DNA from: Streptomyces taklimakanensis
Lineage (GTDB): Bacteria > Actinomycetota > Actinomycetes > Streptomycetales > Streptomycetaceae
Length of the DNA: 64,000 nt
Assembly: GCF_009709575.1 (NCBI RefSeq)
Contig: NZ_WIXO01000001.1
Location: forward strand, 4,962,001-5,026,000
Direction: 5' to 3'
Of the stretch, positions 1-9,803 are shown in pieces (positions within the stretch are counted from its first letter, which is position 1; each line of letters begins with the position of its first letter). A model generated the notes under the pieces. That model was not told the origin of the DNA and did no database searches. It worked only from the letters and a program-made list of their open reading frames with translations. A program made the translations under genes and the position numbers.

Positions 1-1
1 G

Positions 2-481
2 TACGTGGACACCGCCTACGGCGCGCGTCCCGCGCGTGCCGTGCTCCGGGACGTCCGCCGCCACCGCCGTTGGTACGGCGTCGGCGGCGTCTTCCTGGAC
101 CGCGCCGCCCCCGGGGCGGACTCCCTGTCCCACTACCGCCGCCTCGTGCGGGGAGCCCGGCTGCTGGGCGCGTCCACCGCCGTCCTCAACCCGGGCACCC
201 ACCCCGCTCCCGGGTACGCGGCGGCGGCCGACGTCCTGGTCACCTTCGAGGGGCGCTGGGAGGACTACCGGGGCATCACCGTGCCCGCGTGGGTCCGGGA
301 GCACCCGCCGCACCGCTTCTGCCATCTGGTGTACGCCGTCCCCGGAGGGATGGGCGCCGAAGCGGCCCGCACCGCGCACGAGCGGGGCGCGGCGGTGCAC
401 TGCGCGGTGCCGGGGGAGGGCGCCAACCCCTGGCGGTCCGTCCCCCTGCCCGCGCCCGGCTGCGGGAGGATCGCCCCGTGA
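2..481 (+). CDS. Spherulation-specific family 4 (GH135-like) protein, 5' partial
   Basis: The frame is open from base 2, so the real start lies before the window; a GTG at base 5 is internal (the residues before it read YVDTAYG, a typical family core motif). The visible 159 residues include YVDTAYG, GVFLDRA and LNPGT, the strand-end motifs of the spherulin-4 TIM barrel. Fungal Sph3 (GH135) of this family cleaves galactosaminogalactan. The signal peptide, if any, is outside the window. The TGA stop overlaps the GTG start of the next gene (GTGA), indicating translational coupling with a GH114 protein that acts on the same type of polymer. Catalytic activity is inferred from family only. Confidence 0.8.
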   Translation, partial: YVDTAYGARPARAVLRDVRRHRRWYGVGGVFLDRAAPGADSLSHYRRLVRGARLLGASTAVLNPGTHPAPGYAAAADVLVTFEGRWEDYRGITVPAWVREHPPHRFCHLVYAVPGGMGAEAARTAHERGAAVHCAVPGEGANPWRSVPLPAPGCGRIAP

Positions 482-1317
482 CCCGCCGCCCGTCCCGCGC
501 CGTCCGCCCGTCCCGCCCGTCCCGCGCCCTCCGTGCCCTCCTCGTTCTGCCGCTGCTGGTGACGGCCTGCCTCGCGGGCGGGAGCGGGCCGGAGGGGCCC
601 GACCGCCGGGGCGGGGACGCCCGGTGGCGGCCGGAGCCCGGCACCACCTGGCAGTGGCAGCTCCAGGGCCCCGTCGACCCGGAGGTGGACGCGGAGGTCT
701 TCGACATCGACGGCTTCGAGAACGGTGCCGGAACGGTCGCCGAGCTGCACGCCCGGGGCCGGAAGGTGATCTGCTACCTCAACGCCGGTGCCTGGGAGGA
801 CTTCCGGCCCGACCGCGACGCCTACCCGCCCGCCGTCCTGGGCCGGAGCAACGGCTGGCCGGGCGAGCGCTGGGTGGACGTCCGCCGGCTGGACGCGTTG
901 CGCCCGATCCTGGCCGCCCGGATGGACATGTGCGCGGAGAAGGGCTTCGACGCCGTCGAGCCCGACCTCCTCGACGGTTACCGCAACGACACCGGCTTCC
1001 CCCTCACCGCCGCCGACCAGATGGCGTTCAACCGCATGGTCGCCGACCTCGCCCACGAGCGGGGAATGTCGGTCGGGTTGAAGAACGACCTCGACCAGAT
1101 CCCGGAACTGGTGGACGACTTCGACTTCGCGGTCAACGAGGAGTGCGCCGAGTTCGGCGAGTGCGCGAGGCTCGCCCCGTTCGTCGAGCGCGGCAAGGCC
1201 GTCTTCCACGCCGAGTACGCCCTGCCCACCGGGGAGTTCTGCGGCACCGCGCGGAAGCTGGGCCTCAGCTCGATCCGCAAGAGGCTCGCCCTGGACGCCT
1301 GGCGCCGCGCCTGCTGA
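478..1317 (+). CDS. Endo-alpha-1,4-polygalactosaminidase (GH114) lipoprotein
   Basis: 279 residues starting at a GTG that overlaps the upstream stop. The N-terminus is Arg-rich, followed by a hydrophobic stretch and a lipobox VTAC (lipid-modified Cys31), so the enzyme should be anchored outside the membrane. The GH114 (TM1410-like) barrel shows TTWQWQLQG, VFDIDGF, VICYLNAGAWE, GFDAVEPDLLDGY, GLKNDLDQ and FAVNEEC in family order; the Asp/Glu of the VEPDLLDGY strand are the expected acidic active-site residues. Family enzymes hydrolyse alpha-1,4-linked galactosamine. Coupling to a GH135-like gene suggests that the two enzymes trim or recycle an amino-sugar exopolysaccharide. Confidence 0.88.
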   Translation: MTRRPSRAVRPSRPSRALRALLVLPLLVTACLAGGSGPEGPDRRGGDARWRPEPGTTWQWQLQGPVDPEVDAEVFDIDGFENGAGTVAELHARGRKVICYLNAGAWEDFRPDRDAYPPAVLGRSNGWPGERWVDVRRLDALRPILAARMDMCAEKGFDAVEPDLLDGYRNDTGFPLTAADQMAFNRMVADLAHERGMSVGLKNDLDQIPELVDDFDFAVNEECAEFGECARLAPFVERGKAVFHAEYALPTGEFCGTARKLGLSSIRKRLALDAWRRAC

Positions 1318-1406
1318 CGGAACGGCTCCCGGCGGCCGCGGGGACGGACCGCGGGCTCACGCCGGCCCCGGCGGCTCCGGGCGGTCGAGGGGCCGCGGCG
1401 CGTCAC

Positions 1407-3080
1407 TCACCGTGTCGCGGCCCCGGAGGCGCCGAAAGCGTCGCCCTCCGGGCGGGCGCGTTCCAGGATCGCCGCGAGGTCCGCGCCGGCCGGGAGCGTG
1501 CCGAAGGCGTGGCCCCACGCGCCGCCCAGCCGGGAGGCGCAGAACGCGTCGGCGACGGCCGGGTGACCGTGGCGCACCAGCAGGCTGCCCTGGAGGACCA
1601 GCGCCAGTCGCTCGGCCAGCAGCCGGGCCTGGAGCTGGGCGCCCACCGGGTCCTTCAGCTCCGGCAGCATGGCCCGCACGCGCGCGACCGCCGCGTCCAG
1701 CCGGGCGTCGGCGCCGGCGGCGGCGTCCACCTCGGCCAGGACGGCGTCCAGCGAGGCGGGCTCCTTGGCCAGGGCGCGCAGCACGTCGAGGGCCACGACG
1801 TTGCCCGAGCCCTCCCAGACGGACAGCAGCGGCGCCTCGCGGTACAGGCGCGGCATGCCCGACTCCTCGACGTAGCCGTTGCCACCCAGGCACTCCAGCG
1901 CCTCGGCCGCGTGGGCGCTGCCACGCTTGCACACCCAGTACTTGGCCACCGCCGGCGCCAGCCGACGGAAGGCCGCCTCCCGCTCGTCGCCCGCGTGCGC
2001 GGCGTCCACGGCCGCCGCCAGCCGCAGTCCGAGGACGGTGGCGGCCTCCGACTCGATCGCCAGGTCGGCCAGGACCGTACGCATCAGCGGCTGGTCGACC
2101 AGCGCGGCGCCGAAGGCCCGCCGGTGGGTGGCGTGGTGCAGGGCCTGCCGCAGCCCGGCGCGCATGCCGGCCGCGGTGCCCAGGACGCAGTCCAGCCGGG
2201 TCGTGTTGACCATCTCCACGATGGTGCGCACCCCACGCCCGAGCTCCCCGACCGGCCAGGCCACGGCCCCGTCGTACTCCACCTCGGCGGAGGCGTTGGA
2301 ACGGTTGCCCAACTTGTCCTTGAGGCGCTGGAGGTGCATGGCGTTGCGGGTGCCGTCGGGCAGCACGCGCGGCAGCAGGAAGCAGGACGGCCCCTCCTCG
2401 GTCCGCGCCAGCACCAGGAAGACGTCGCTCATCGGCGCGGAGGTGAACCACTTGTGGCCGGTGAGCCGGTGGCTGCCGTCGCCCACCGGAACCGCACGGG
2501 TGGTGTTGGTCCGCACGTCCGAGCCGCCCTGCTTCTCCGTCATCGACATGCCGGCGATCAGCCCGGACTTCTCGCGCGGGGGCCGTAGTCCGAAGTCGTA
2601 GGCACGGGCGGTCAGCAGCGGCTCGTGGACGGCGGCCAGCTCCGGCTGGGCGCGCAGCGCGGGGACGGCGGCGTAGGTCATCGAGATCGGGCAGCCGTGC
2701 CCGGCCTCGGCCTGGGACCACAGGTAGAACTTGGCGGCGCGCACCAGGTGGGCGCCGGGGCGGGAGTCGGCCCAGGGAGCGGCGTGTAGGCCGTGTTCCA
2801 CGGCGGTCGCCATCAGGCGGTGCCAGGCGGGGTGGAACTCCACCTCGTCCACGCGCCGGCCCCAGCGGTCGTGGGTGCGCAGCCTCGGCGGGGTCTCCTC
2901 GGCCATCCGGGCCCAGTCCTCGACCTCGGGGGAGCCGGCCAGCGCGCCCAGCTCCCGCACCTCGGCCTCGCCCCACTCCGCGCCGTGGCGGCGCAGCGCC
3001 TCGACGACGGCGGGATCGTCGGCGGCGGTGAAGGGCGTCAGGGGAGGGGGCTGGTTGGTCACTTCGTGGGTGGCGCTCAC
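1407..3080 (-). CDS. aidB: Acyl-CoA dehydrogenase family protein, AidB-like
   Basis: 557 residues from a GTG preceded by GGAGG at a 5-nt spacing; the open frame extends 15 codons further upstream without a ribosome site. It has the three-part acyl-CoA dehydrogenase fold with the AidB-type signature MTEKQGGSDVRTNTT followed by LTGHKWFTSAPMSDVFLVLA, and an N-terminus rich in AidB-like features (PLTPF, long helical cap). E. coli AidB is a flavoprotein induced in the adaptive response to alkylation; its real substrate is unsettled. No ada or alkB gene is next to it. It is divergent from a PaaX-type regulator, which may control it. Isovaleryl-CoA dehydrogenase activity is an alternative reading. 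Confidence 0.88.
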   Translation of the reverse strand: MSATHEVTNQPPPLTPFTAADDPAVVEALRRHGAEWGEAEVRELGALAGSPEVEDWARMAEETPPRLRTHDRWGRRVDEVEFHPAWHRLMATAVEHGLHAAPWADSRPGAHLVRAAKFYLWSQAEAGHGCPISMTYAAVPALRAQPELAAVHEPLLTARAYDFGLRPPREKSGLIAGMSMTEKQGGSDVRTNTTRAVPVGDGSHRLTGHKWFTSAPMSDVFLVLARTEEGPSCFLLPRVLPDGTRNAMHLQRLKDKLGNRSNASAEVEYDGAVAWPVGELGRGVRTIVEMVNTTRLDCVLGTAAGMRAGLRQALHHATHRRAFGAALVDQPLMRTVLADLAIESEAATVLGLRLAAAVDAAHAGDEREAAFRRLAPAVAKYWVCKRGSAHAAEALECLGGNGYVEESGMPRLYREAPLLSVWEGSGNVVALDVLRALAKEPASLDAVLAEVDAAAGADARLDAAVARVRAMLPELKDPVGAQLQARLLAERLALVLQGSLLVRHGHPAVADAFCASRLGGAWGHAFGTLPAGADLAAILERARPEGDAFGASGAATR

Positions 3081-3385
3081 GGCTACCTCCGGAGGCAGAA
3101 GGCGGTGGGGCGGCGGTGCCCGCACCTCGACATTACAGATTCGGAACGCGTGACGGAAGGTTGTAATGGCCTCGGCGGTTCACCCGGAACGATCTCGCCG
3201 ACCGCCTCACCGACGCCATCGTCGGCCTCTGGCCGGCCCCCGGCACCGGCTGACCGACACCGGTCCCGACTGTCCGTGCGGACGAGGTGAGGAGCGTCCT
3301 GTCCCGGCGTGCCCGTCGTGACCTCGGCCTCGGCGCGTCGCCGACCGGTGGTCGTTCGTCGGACGGTGCCTAGAATGACCCGCCC
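3081..3385. other. Divergent aidB / PaaX control region
   Basis: 305 bases between divergent genes. The aidB-proximal part carries a 38-bp interrupted dyad (3131-3168) described separately. The remainder, nearer the PaaX gene, shows no recognisable element apart from GC-rich sequence. Confidence 0.5.
3131..3168. promoter_or_regulatory. Interrupted dyad, possible PaaX-family operator
   Basis: CATTACA (3131-3137) and TGTAATG (3162-3168) form a perfect 7-bp inverted repeat around an ACGCGT centre. On the aidB strand TAATGT could serve as a -10 box. A related dyad (GTAAGG...CCTTAC) with the same internal CGGAAG and an adjoining TTACAGATCGG lies in front of the alpha/beta hydrolase at 5121-5151. 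Regulator assignment is inference from proximity. Confidence 0.45.
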
Positions 3386-4183
3386 ATGAACGGCACCCAC
3401 GGCACCCACGGCGCCGCCGTCCGGGGCACCCCGGACGGCGGCGACTCGCCCCTCCTTCGGCCCCTGACGGCCCGGTCGATCGTCCTGAGCACCCTCCTCG
3501 GCCACCATCCGCCCGCCCTGCCCGCCAGGGCCCTGGTGAGGGTGGGGGAACTGTTCGGGATCGCGGAGGGCACGGTGCGGGTGGCGCTGTCGCGGATGGT
3601 CGCGGCCGGTGACCTCGCCCAGCGCGCCGACGGCTCCTACGCCCTCACCGAACGCCTGCTCGCCCGCCAGGCCCGCCAGGACGACAGCCGCGCGCCCCGC
3701 ACCCGCGACTGGCGGGGCGAGTGGGAGGTCGCCGTCGTCACCGCCGAACGCCGTGCCGCCGCCGACCGGGGCGCCCTGCGTCGGGCCATGGCCGTCCTGC
3801 GCCTGGCCGAGCTGCGCGAGGGGACCTGGCTGCGCCCGGCCAACCTGGTCCGCGACCGCCCGGCCGTCGTCACCGAACAGTGCACCCTGTTCACCGGCGC
3901 GCCCGAGGGCGACCCGGCGGCGCTGGCCGCCGCCCTGTGGGACCTGGACGGCTGGGCGGAACGTGCCCGTGCCCTGGTGGCGGCGGCCGACGCCGCCGAG
4001 GAGGCCGACGACCCGGCCCGACGCTTCACCGTCGCGGCGGCGGCCCTGCGCCACCTGCTCGCCGACCCCCTCCTCCCCGCCGACCTGCTGCCCGACGACT
4101 GGCCGGGTGCCGCGCTGCGCGCCCGCTACACCGCCTTCGAGGCCGACCTGCGAGCCGTCCTCCGGCGCCGGGCCGCGCTCTGA
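3386..4183 (+). CDS. PaaX family transcriptional regulator
   Basis: 265 residues. After about 20 low-complexity residues comes a winged helix (SIVLSTLLG, then ALVRVGELFGIAEGTVRVALSR, roughly residues 28-75), followed by PaaX-type central and C-terminal domains (WRGEWEVAVV, GTWLRPANL). PaaX represses phenylacetate catabolism and is relieved by phenylacetyl-CoA; many actinobacterial paralogues control other acyl-CoA pathways. No paa genes are nearby, while an acyl-CoA dehydrogenase is divergent and an alpha/beta hydrolase convergent, so a local acyl-CoA-responsive role is plausible. Start chosen at the ATG; no strong ribosome site is visible. Confidence 0.88.
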   Translation: MNGTHGTHGAAVRGTPDGGDSPLLRPLTARSIVLSTLLGHHPPALPARALVRVGELFGIAEGTVRVALSRMVAAGDLAQRADGSYALTERLLARQARQDDSRAPRTRDWRGEWEVAVVTAERRAAADRGALRRAMAVLRLAELREGTWLRPANLVRDRPAVVTEQCTLFTGAPEGDPAALAAALWDLDGWAERARALVAAADAAEEADDPARRFTVAAAALRHLLADPLLPADLLPDDWPGAALRARYTAFEADLRAVLRRRAAL

Positions 4184-4265
4184 CACCACCGGTTCCGGCG
4201 GCGCGCCGGCGCGGTGCTGTCGCCCGGCGACCGGGGCGGAAGACGGGTCGGGCGGGCGCGCTCCG

Positions 4266-5102
4266 TCAGGCGAGGAAGCCCAGCAGGACGGCGGCGAGCT
4301 CGGCCGGCGCGTCCTCCTGGACCAGGTGCCCGGCCTCGGGGAACGTCCGCAGTCGGGCACCGGGGACACGGTCCGCCAGCCGTCGTCCCCTCTCCACCGG
4401 GATCCATGCGTCGGCCTCGCCCCAGCACACCAGGACGGGGAGGTCCAGCGAACCGTACCGGTCCTCGATCTCGTCGGTGAACCGCTGGTCGGCCTGGGCG
4501 ATCTGGCGGTAGAAGGCGGGCTGCCCCTCCTCGCCGAGCCACGGCTCCACCAGGCGGTCCAGCACGGCCGGGTGGAGACCGGGGCCACCGACCGAGGACA
4601 CGTACTCGCGCACCAGGGCGCGGTGCAGAGGGGGCGGCAGCCGCTCGAACACCGGGGCGTGCTCGTGCACCAGACGGAAGAAGGGGGAGCCCCAGGGGGC
4701 CAACGCGACCGGGTCCACCAGGGCGAGCCGCCGGTAGCGGCGGCCGTGCAACAGGTGGGCCCGCAGTGCCACGGCACCGCCGAAGTCGTGGGCGACGACA
4801 TCCGGTTCGGCGCCCGGTTCGGCCAGCCCCCAGTGGTCCAGCAGCTCGGCGAAGACCCGCCCCTGGGCGGCCAGTGAGACGTCCTGCCCGTCGTGCTTCG
4901 CCGAGGCTCCGTAGCCGGGCATGTCCCAGACGAAGACCCGATGGCGTTCGGCGAGCGCACGCGCGACGGCGCGCCACACGTAGGAGGAGAACGGCGTGCC
5001 GTGCGACAGGACCACCGCAGGCGCGTCCGCCTCGCCGAGGCGTTCCCAGCGGACCTCGCCGGAGGAGGCGGTGAAGGTCTCGGTCAACTGCCAGTCGCGC
5101 AA
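4266..5102 (-). CDS. Alpha/beta hydrolase, haloalkane dehalogenase / epoxide hydrolase type
   Basis: 278 residues, starting at TTG preceded by GGGAGG at an 8-nt spacing. The fold shows the oxyanion motif SHGTPFSS, an Asp nucleophile elbow VAHDFGGAVAL, a cap domain, the acid region CWGEADAWIP and the catalytic His in EAGHLVQEDAP. An Asp nucleophile rather than Ser separates it from esterases and points to a haloalkane dehalogenase or epoxide hydrolase-like mechanism; the substrate cannot be read from sequence. It is convergent with the PaaX-type regulator gene, and its promoter region holds a dyad similar to that of aidB. Confidence 0.85.
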   Translation of the reverse strand: MRDWQLTETFTASSGEVRWERLGEADAPAVVLSHGTPFSSYVWRAVARALAERHRVFVWDMPGYGASAKHDGQDVSLAAQGRVFAELLDHWGLAEPGAEPDVVAHDFGGAVALRAHLLHGRRYRRLALVDPVALAPWGSPFFRLVHEHAPVFERLPPPLHRALVREYVSSVGGPGLHPAVLDRLVEPWLGEEGQPAFYRQIAQADQRFTDEIEDRYGSLDLPVLVCWGEADAWIPVERGRRLADRVPGARLRTFPEAGHLVQEDAPAELAAVLLGFLA

Positions 5103-5120
5103 CGGTCCGACCTCCCGATC

Positions 5121-5151
5121 TGTAAGGCGCGTCTTCCGTGCACGACCTTAC
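5121..5151. promoter_or_regulatory. Interrupted dyad upstream of alpha/beta hydrolase
   Basis: GTAAGG (5122-5127) and CCTTAC (5146-5151) form a 6-bp inverted repeat 18 nt apart, directly upstream of the hydrolase ribosome site. Read on the hydrolase strand it contains CACGGAAG and ends in TTACAGATCGG, both also found in the aidB/PaaX dyad at 3131-3168. Confidence 0.4.
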
Positions 5152-5169
5152 GGGGCGTTGTCCGCGCCG

Positions 5170-6135
5170 TCACGACTTCGGGGCGAGAACCACCCACACC
5201 TGCCCCTGGGCGAAGTCGACCGGGTCGCCCTGCGGGGTGGTGAACTCCGTGCCGCCCTCCGCGGACGGCCGCGACCAGCGCGCCTCGTACGCCCGACCGC
5301 CGCGCAGCACCGTCGCCCGGCCGGAACCGGTGGTCTCCGAGTAGGGGGTGACGTTGTCGCCGCTGTCCCGGAAGCGGGAGTCGCGGACCGTGACGCGCTG
5401 GACGACGACCGTCGGGGCGCCGAGCCGGTCGCCGTCGGAGGTGGTCGCAGCCCTGCCGTCCATGGACACCAGCCACCGGTCGTCCTCGTCGGACCAGGCG
5501 AAGGAGACGGTGGCGTTCGGGAAGCGGACGGTCTCCTCGGTGTCGGCCCGGCCGCCCTCCGGCGCCACACCGAAGCGGAACCCGATGTCGGCGGCGCCGC
5601 TCACCCCGTCGGGCGCGGCCTCCAGCACCGCGCCGGGATCCAGGTACATGTTGTGCGGCGCGGAGCGACCCGGGTCGCGGGAGTACGCCCCCGGTGCCTC
5701 GCCGGGCGGCAACAGGTGCACCGGGGAGTCCTCCAGCACGGGGATCAGCTTGGACTGCGCCCCGGAGTAGGCCAGCGCGGGCTCGCCGAACTGCCGCAGC
5801 AGTTCGAGGTCGGACTCCCGGGCGCTGCGCACCGGGCCGACCGAGGGCGGCAGGTCGGAGGAGTAGACGGCCACCAGTCGGGTCAGGCCCGCCTCGACCT
5901 GCTCCACGTACACGATGTCGGCCCGTTCCAGGCCCGTGGGGGGTCGGGCGGCCGGCACGTTGTCGACCTTCACCGCCAGCACCGGCGCCGACGGGTCCGC
6001 GACGCTCTCGCCGGTGAACGGCGAGCGTCCCTCCTCGCCCTCGCCCCCGGTCTGGCAGCCCGCCAGCACGGCCGCCGGCACCACCAGCGACACCAGCGCC
6101 CTCGCGATCCGCCCCGGCCGCTGTCCGCTTCCCAT
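5170..6135 (-). CDS. DUF3048 domain-containing lipoprotein (YerB-like)
   Basis: 321 residues. The N-terminus has a twin-basic region, a hydrophobic core and lipobox LAGC (Cys27), predicting a membrane-anchored extracellular lipoprotein. The remainder matches DUF3048: AVKVDNVPAARPPTGLERAD, VEQVEAGLTRLVAVYSS, GPVRSARESDLELL, and a C-terminal half with the YSETTGSGRATVLRGGRAYEA region. Members such as Bacillus YerB are surface lipoproteins of unknown function, with a fold related to carbohydrate- or peptidoglycan-associated domains. It stands alone, separated from the hydrolase by about 70 bases. Confidence 0.88.
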   Translation of the reverse strand: MGSGQRPGRIARALVSLVVPAAVLAGCQTGGEGEEGRSPFTGESVADPSAPVLAVKVDNVPAARPPTGLERADIVYVEQVEAGLTRLVAVYSSDLPPSVGPVRSARESDLELLRQFGEPALAYSGAQSKLIPVLEDSPVHLLPPGEAPGAYSRDPGRSAPHNMYLDPGAVLEAAPDGVSGAADIGFRFGVAPEGGRADTEETVRFPNATVSFAWSDEDDRWLVSMDGRAATTSDGDRLGAPTVVVQRVTVRDSRFRDSGDNVTPYSETTGSGRATVLRGGRAYEARWSRPSAEGGTEFTTPQGDPVDFAQGQVWVVLAPKS

Positions 6136-6457
6136 CCGTTCGCCGCCCTCCGGCCGGGCGCGCCCAGGCGCCGCCTGATTCCTTCCCTCCCATCATTGAC
6201 CGGGATGAGGGCTTTCATGTGCGTTTCGTCCCTCGGTTTCCCGGAGGGAACACCACCCCCTCGACGCGGGGCGGAGCGCGGGAGCCGGTGGGGTCGGACC
6301 CGGAGGGGGGCCACCGGGGCGTGTGTTCAACCGGCGCACACCCCGGCTCTCCGCAACGGTCACGCCGAGTCCGTCCGGCACGGCGATGAAGGAGGTGAGC
6401 CGGGCCGCCCGACGGCGGCACGGCGAACCGTCCGCAGCCGGACCAGGAGGGCCCGCC
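6136..6457. other. Divergent region between DUF3048 gene and olsB-like gene
   Basis: 322 bases. A strong anti-SD match AAGGAGGTGA (6388-6397) is present but has no correctly spaced start codon in the downstream frame; the ATG at 6386 and GTG at 6395 are alternative upstream starts for the acyltransferase. No clear promoter was identified. Confidence 0.4.
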
Positions 6458-7315
6458 GTGTCCGTCCCCGCCGCACCCGTCCCCGCCGCACCCGTCCCCG
6501 CCGCACCCACCCGCACCACGACCGCGCCGGCGGTCCCGGGCGTTCCCCGGCCCGCGCCCGCACCGGCCGCGGAGCACGACGACGGCCCCTACACCGTCCA
6601 CCTCGCCCGGGACGAGGCCGACGTACGGGCCGCGCAGCGCCTGCGGCACGAGGTCTTCGCCGGGGAGCTGGGCGCCCGACTCGCCGGCCCCGAACCGGGC
6701 CTGGACATCGACCCCTTCGACGCCCACTGCGACCACCTGCTGGTCCGTGAGCGGACGGGCGGCCGGGTGGTGGGCACCTACCGGCTGCTGCCGCCGGAGC
6801 GGGCCCGCGTCGCCGGACGGCTCTACTCCGAGGGCGAGTTCGAGATGGACGGGCTGCTGGACGGTGCCGGGCTCCGCGGCGACCTGGTGGAGGCGGGCCG
6901 CTCCTGCGTCCACCCCGACCACCGCGACGGCGCCGTCATCGCCCTGATGTGGGCCGGCATCGCCCGCTACCTGGTGGACACCGGACACGACTGGCTCGGT
7001 GGCTGCTGCTCGCTGCCGCTGGCCGACGGCGGCGCTCTGGCCGCCGGGGTGTGGGACGCCGTCGCCGAACGGCACCTCGCACCCGCCGAACACCGGGTGC
7101 GGCCCCGGCGGCCCTGGCGCCACGAGGGCGTACCGCGCTCCCCGCGCACCGTGCTGCCGCCGCTGCTGCGCGGCTATCTGCGGCTGGGCGCCAAGGTCTG
7201 TGGGGAGCCCGCCCACGATCCGGAGTTCGGCGTCGCCGACCTGTACGTGTTGCTGTCGCTGCGCGACACCAACCCCCGCTACCTCCGCCACTTCCTCTCG
7301 CTCGTCCCGCGGTGA
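6458..7315 (+). CDS. olsB: OlsB-like GNAT N-acyltransferase (ornithine lipid synthesis)
   Basis: 285 residues from a GTG with AGGAGG seven bases upstream; ATG/GTG codons at 6386 and 6395 would add about 20 residues. After an Ala/Pro-rich head containing VPAAP three times (a 15-bp repeat), the domain matches the Acetyltransf_5 / hemolysin-like family: LRHEVFAGELGA, FDAHCDHLLV, GTYRLLPPERA, EFEMDGLL and VEAGRSCVHPDHRDGAVI. Such proteins transfer a 3-hydroxyacyl group from ACP to ornithine to make lyso-ornithine lipid. The stop overlaps the start of a PlsC-type acyltransferase, the OlsA partner expected for the second step. Confidence 0.8.
   Translation: MSVPAAPVPAAPVPAAPTRTTTAPAVPGVPRPAPAPAAEHDDGPYTVHLARDEADVRAAQRLRHEVFAGELGARLAGPEPGLDIDPFDAHCDHLLVRERTGGRVVGTYRLLPPERARVAGRLYSEGEFEMDGLLDGAGLRGDLVEAGRSCVHPDHRDGAVIALMWAGIARYLVDTGHDWLGGCCSLPLADGGALAAGVWDAVAERHLAPAEHRVRPRRPWRHEGVPRSPRTVLPPLLRGYLRLGAKVCGEPAHDPEFGVADLYVLLSLRDTNPRYLRHFLSLVPR
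6464..6508 (+). repeat. 15-bp in-frame tandem repeat, three copies
   Basis: GTCCCCGCCGCACCC occurs three times head to tail and encodes VPAAP repeats in the N-terminal linker of the olsB-like protein. The length is a multiple of three, so copy-number change would keep frame. Confidence 0.85.
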
Positions 7316-8363
7316 CCGGCACGGTGACGGGTGCGGGCCGCCCGGGGGCGGAGGGCGGCACCCCGTGGCTCCCCTTCTCGCCGTGCACCGTCGCCGGCTG
7401 CCTGCCCGGCCGTCCGGCCGTGGTGGGGCCGCTGCGGCGCGCGTGGCGCTGGGCCGCCCTGGCCGCCGTGGCGTCGATCGGGGTGGCGCTGTCGCCCGTC
7501 GTGCGCCGGCTCGCCCCGCGGTGGAGGAGGAGGCTGGTGCGGCGCTGGGCGGACGCGGTCGTCACCGCGCTCGGCGTGCGGGTCCGTGTCACCGGCGCGC
7601 CCGTGTCCGGCCCGGCGCTGGTGGTGGCCCCCCACGTCTCCTGGCTGGACGTCCCGCTGCTGGCCTCCGTCACGCCCGGTCGGATGCTGGCCAAGCGGGA
7701 GGTCGGCGACTACCCGGTGGTGGGACGGTTGGCCGCCCGTGGCGGCACCCTGTTCATCGACCGGGAACGGCTGCGGGCCCTGCCGGGGACGGTCGGGGAG
7801 ATCGCGGCGGCCCTGCGCGCCGGGTCGACCGTGGTGGCCTTCCCCGAGGGCAGCACCTGGTGCGGCAGGGAACGGGGCGCCTTCCGGAGGGCGGTGTTCC
7901 AGGCCGCGCTGGACGCGGGGGTGCCCGTCCAGCCGGTGGCGGTCCGTTACCGGACGGACGGGCACCCCCGCGCGCCACACGGGCGGGACGCGGAGGCCAC
8001 CTCGGCGGCCTTCGTCGGCGACGACACGCTGGTGGCCTCGCTGCGCCGGGTGGTCGCCGCCCGTGGACTGGTCGCCGAGGTGACCGTCCTGCCGCCGCTG
8101 CGGCACGGCATCCGCCCGGGGTGCTCCGGTTTCCCCGGCCGCCGTGTCCTGGCCCGTGCGGCACGGGAGTCGGTGGGATCGGTGGAGTCGGCGGACAGGA
8201 CGAGCGTGGTGGGCGCGGTGGGCGCGGTGGGCGCGGTCGAGCCGGCGACGGGTGTCGCTGCCGGTGTCGCTGCCGGGGCCGGGCCCGACGGTGGGGGCGG
8301 GCACCCGCCGGTACCCGCCCCCACCGCGTCTCCCGTCCCGTCCCGGACGGAGCCCTCCTCCGG

Positions 8364-8385
<22 letters not shown>
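7312..8385 (+). CDS. olsA: 1-acyl-glycerol-3-phosphate / lyso-ornithine lipid acyltransferase (PlsC family)
   Basis: 357 residues; its GTG overlaps the olsB-like stop (GTGA). PlsC motifs are clear: HVSWLD at residues 108-113 (HX4D catalytic pair), a transmembrane stretch before it (about 45-63), GGTLFIDRER and FPEGST at 177-182. In the context of an OlsB-type partner, O-acylation of lyso-ornithine lipid is the most likely reaction; phosphatidic acid synthesis is the alternative. The domain ends near residue 285 and the last ~70 residues are low-complexity (VGA repeats, VAAG repeats, Pro/Ser-rich). The 3' end overlaps the convergent beta-glucosidase gene by 22 bases and contains a terminator-like hairpin. 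Confidence 0.82.
8208..8234 (+). repeat. 9-bp tandem repeat, three copies
   Basis: GGTGGGCGC is repeated three times inside the PlsC-family gene tail and encodes consecutive Val-Gly-Ala units. Confidence 0.8.
8289..8326. terminator. Terminator-like hairpin inside the 3' end of the plsC-family gene
   Basis: CGGTGGGGGCGGG (8289-8301) and CCCGCCCCCACCG (8314-8326) form a perfect 13-bp stem with a 12-nt loop, between the acyltransferase domain end and the convergent beta-glucosidase stop at 8364. No T-tract follows, as is usual in Streptomyces. It could serve both convergent genes. Confidence 0.55.

Positions 8386-9799
<1,414 letters not shown>

Positions 9800-9803
<4 letters not shown>

Noticed and set aside
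36..2588. Long plus-strand open frame over the GH135/GH114 and aidB genes
   Set aside because: Its protein is Pro/Arg/Gly-rich without any motif; it is the GC-driven shadow of genes in other frames.
6388..6397. AAGGAGGTGA, a near-perfect Shine-Dalgarno sequence
   Set aside because: No start codon of the downstream frame at a usable spacing; the AGGAGG at 6445 with GTG 6458 fits better.
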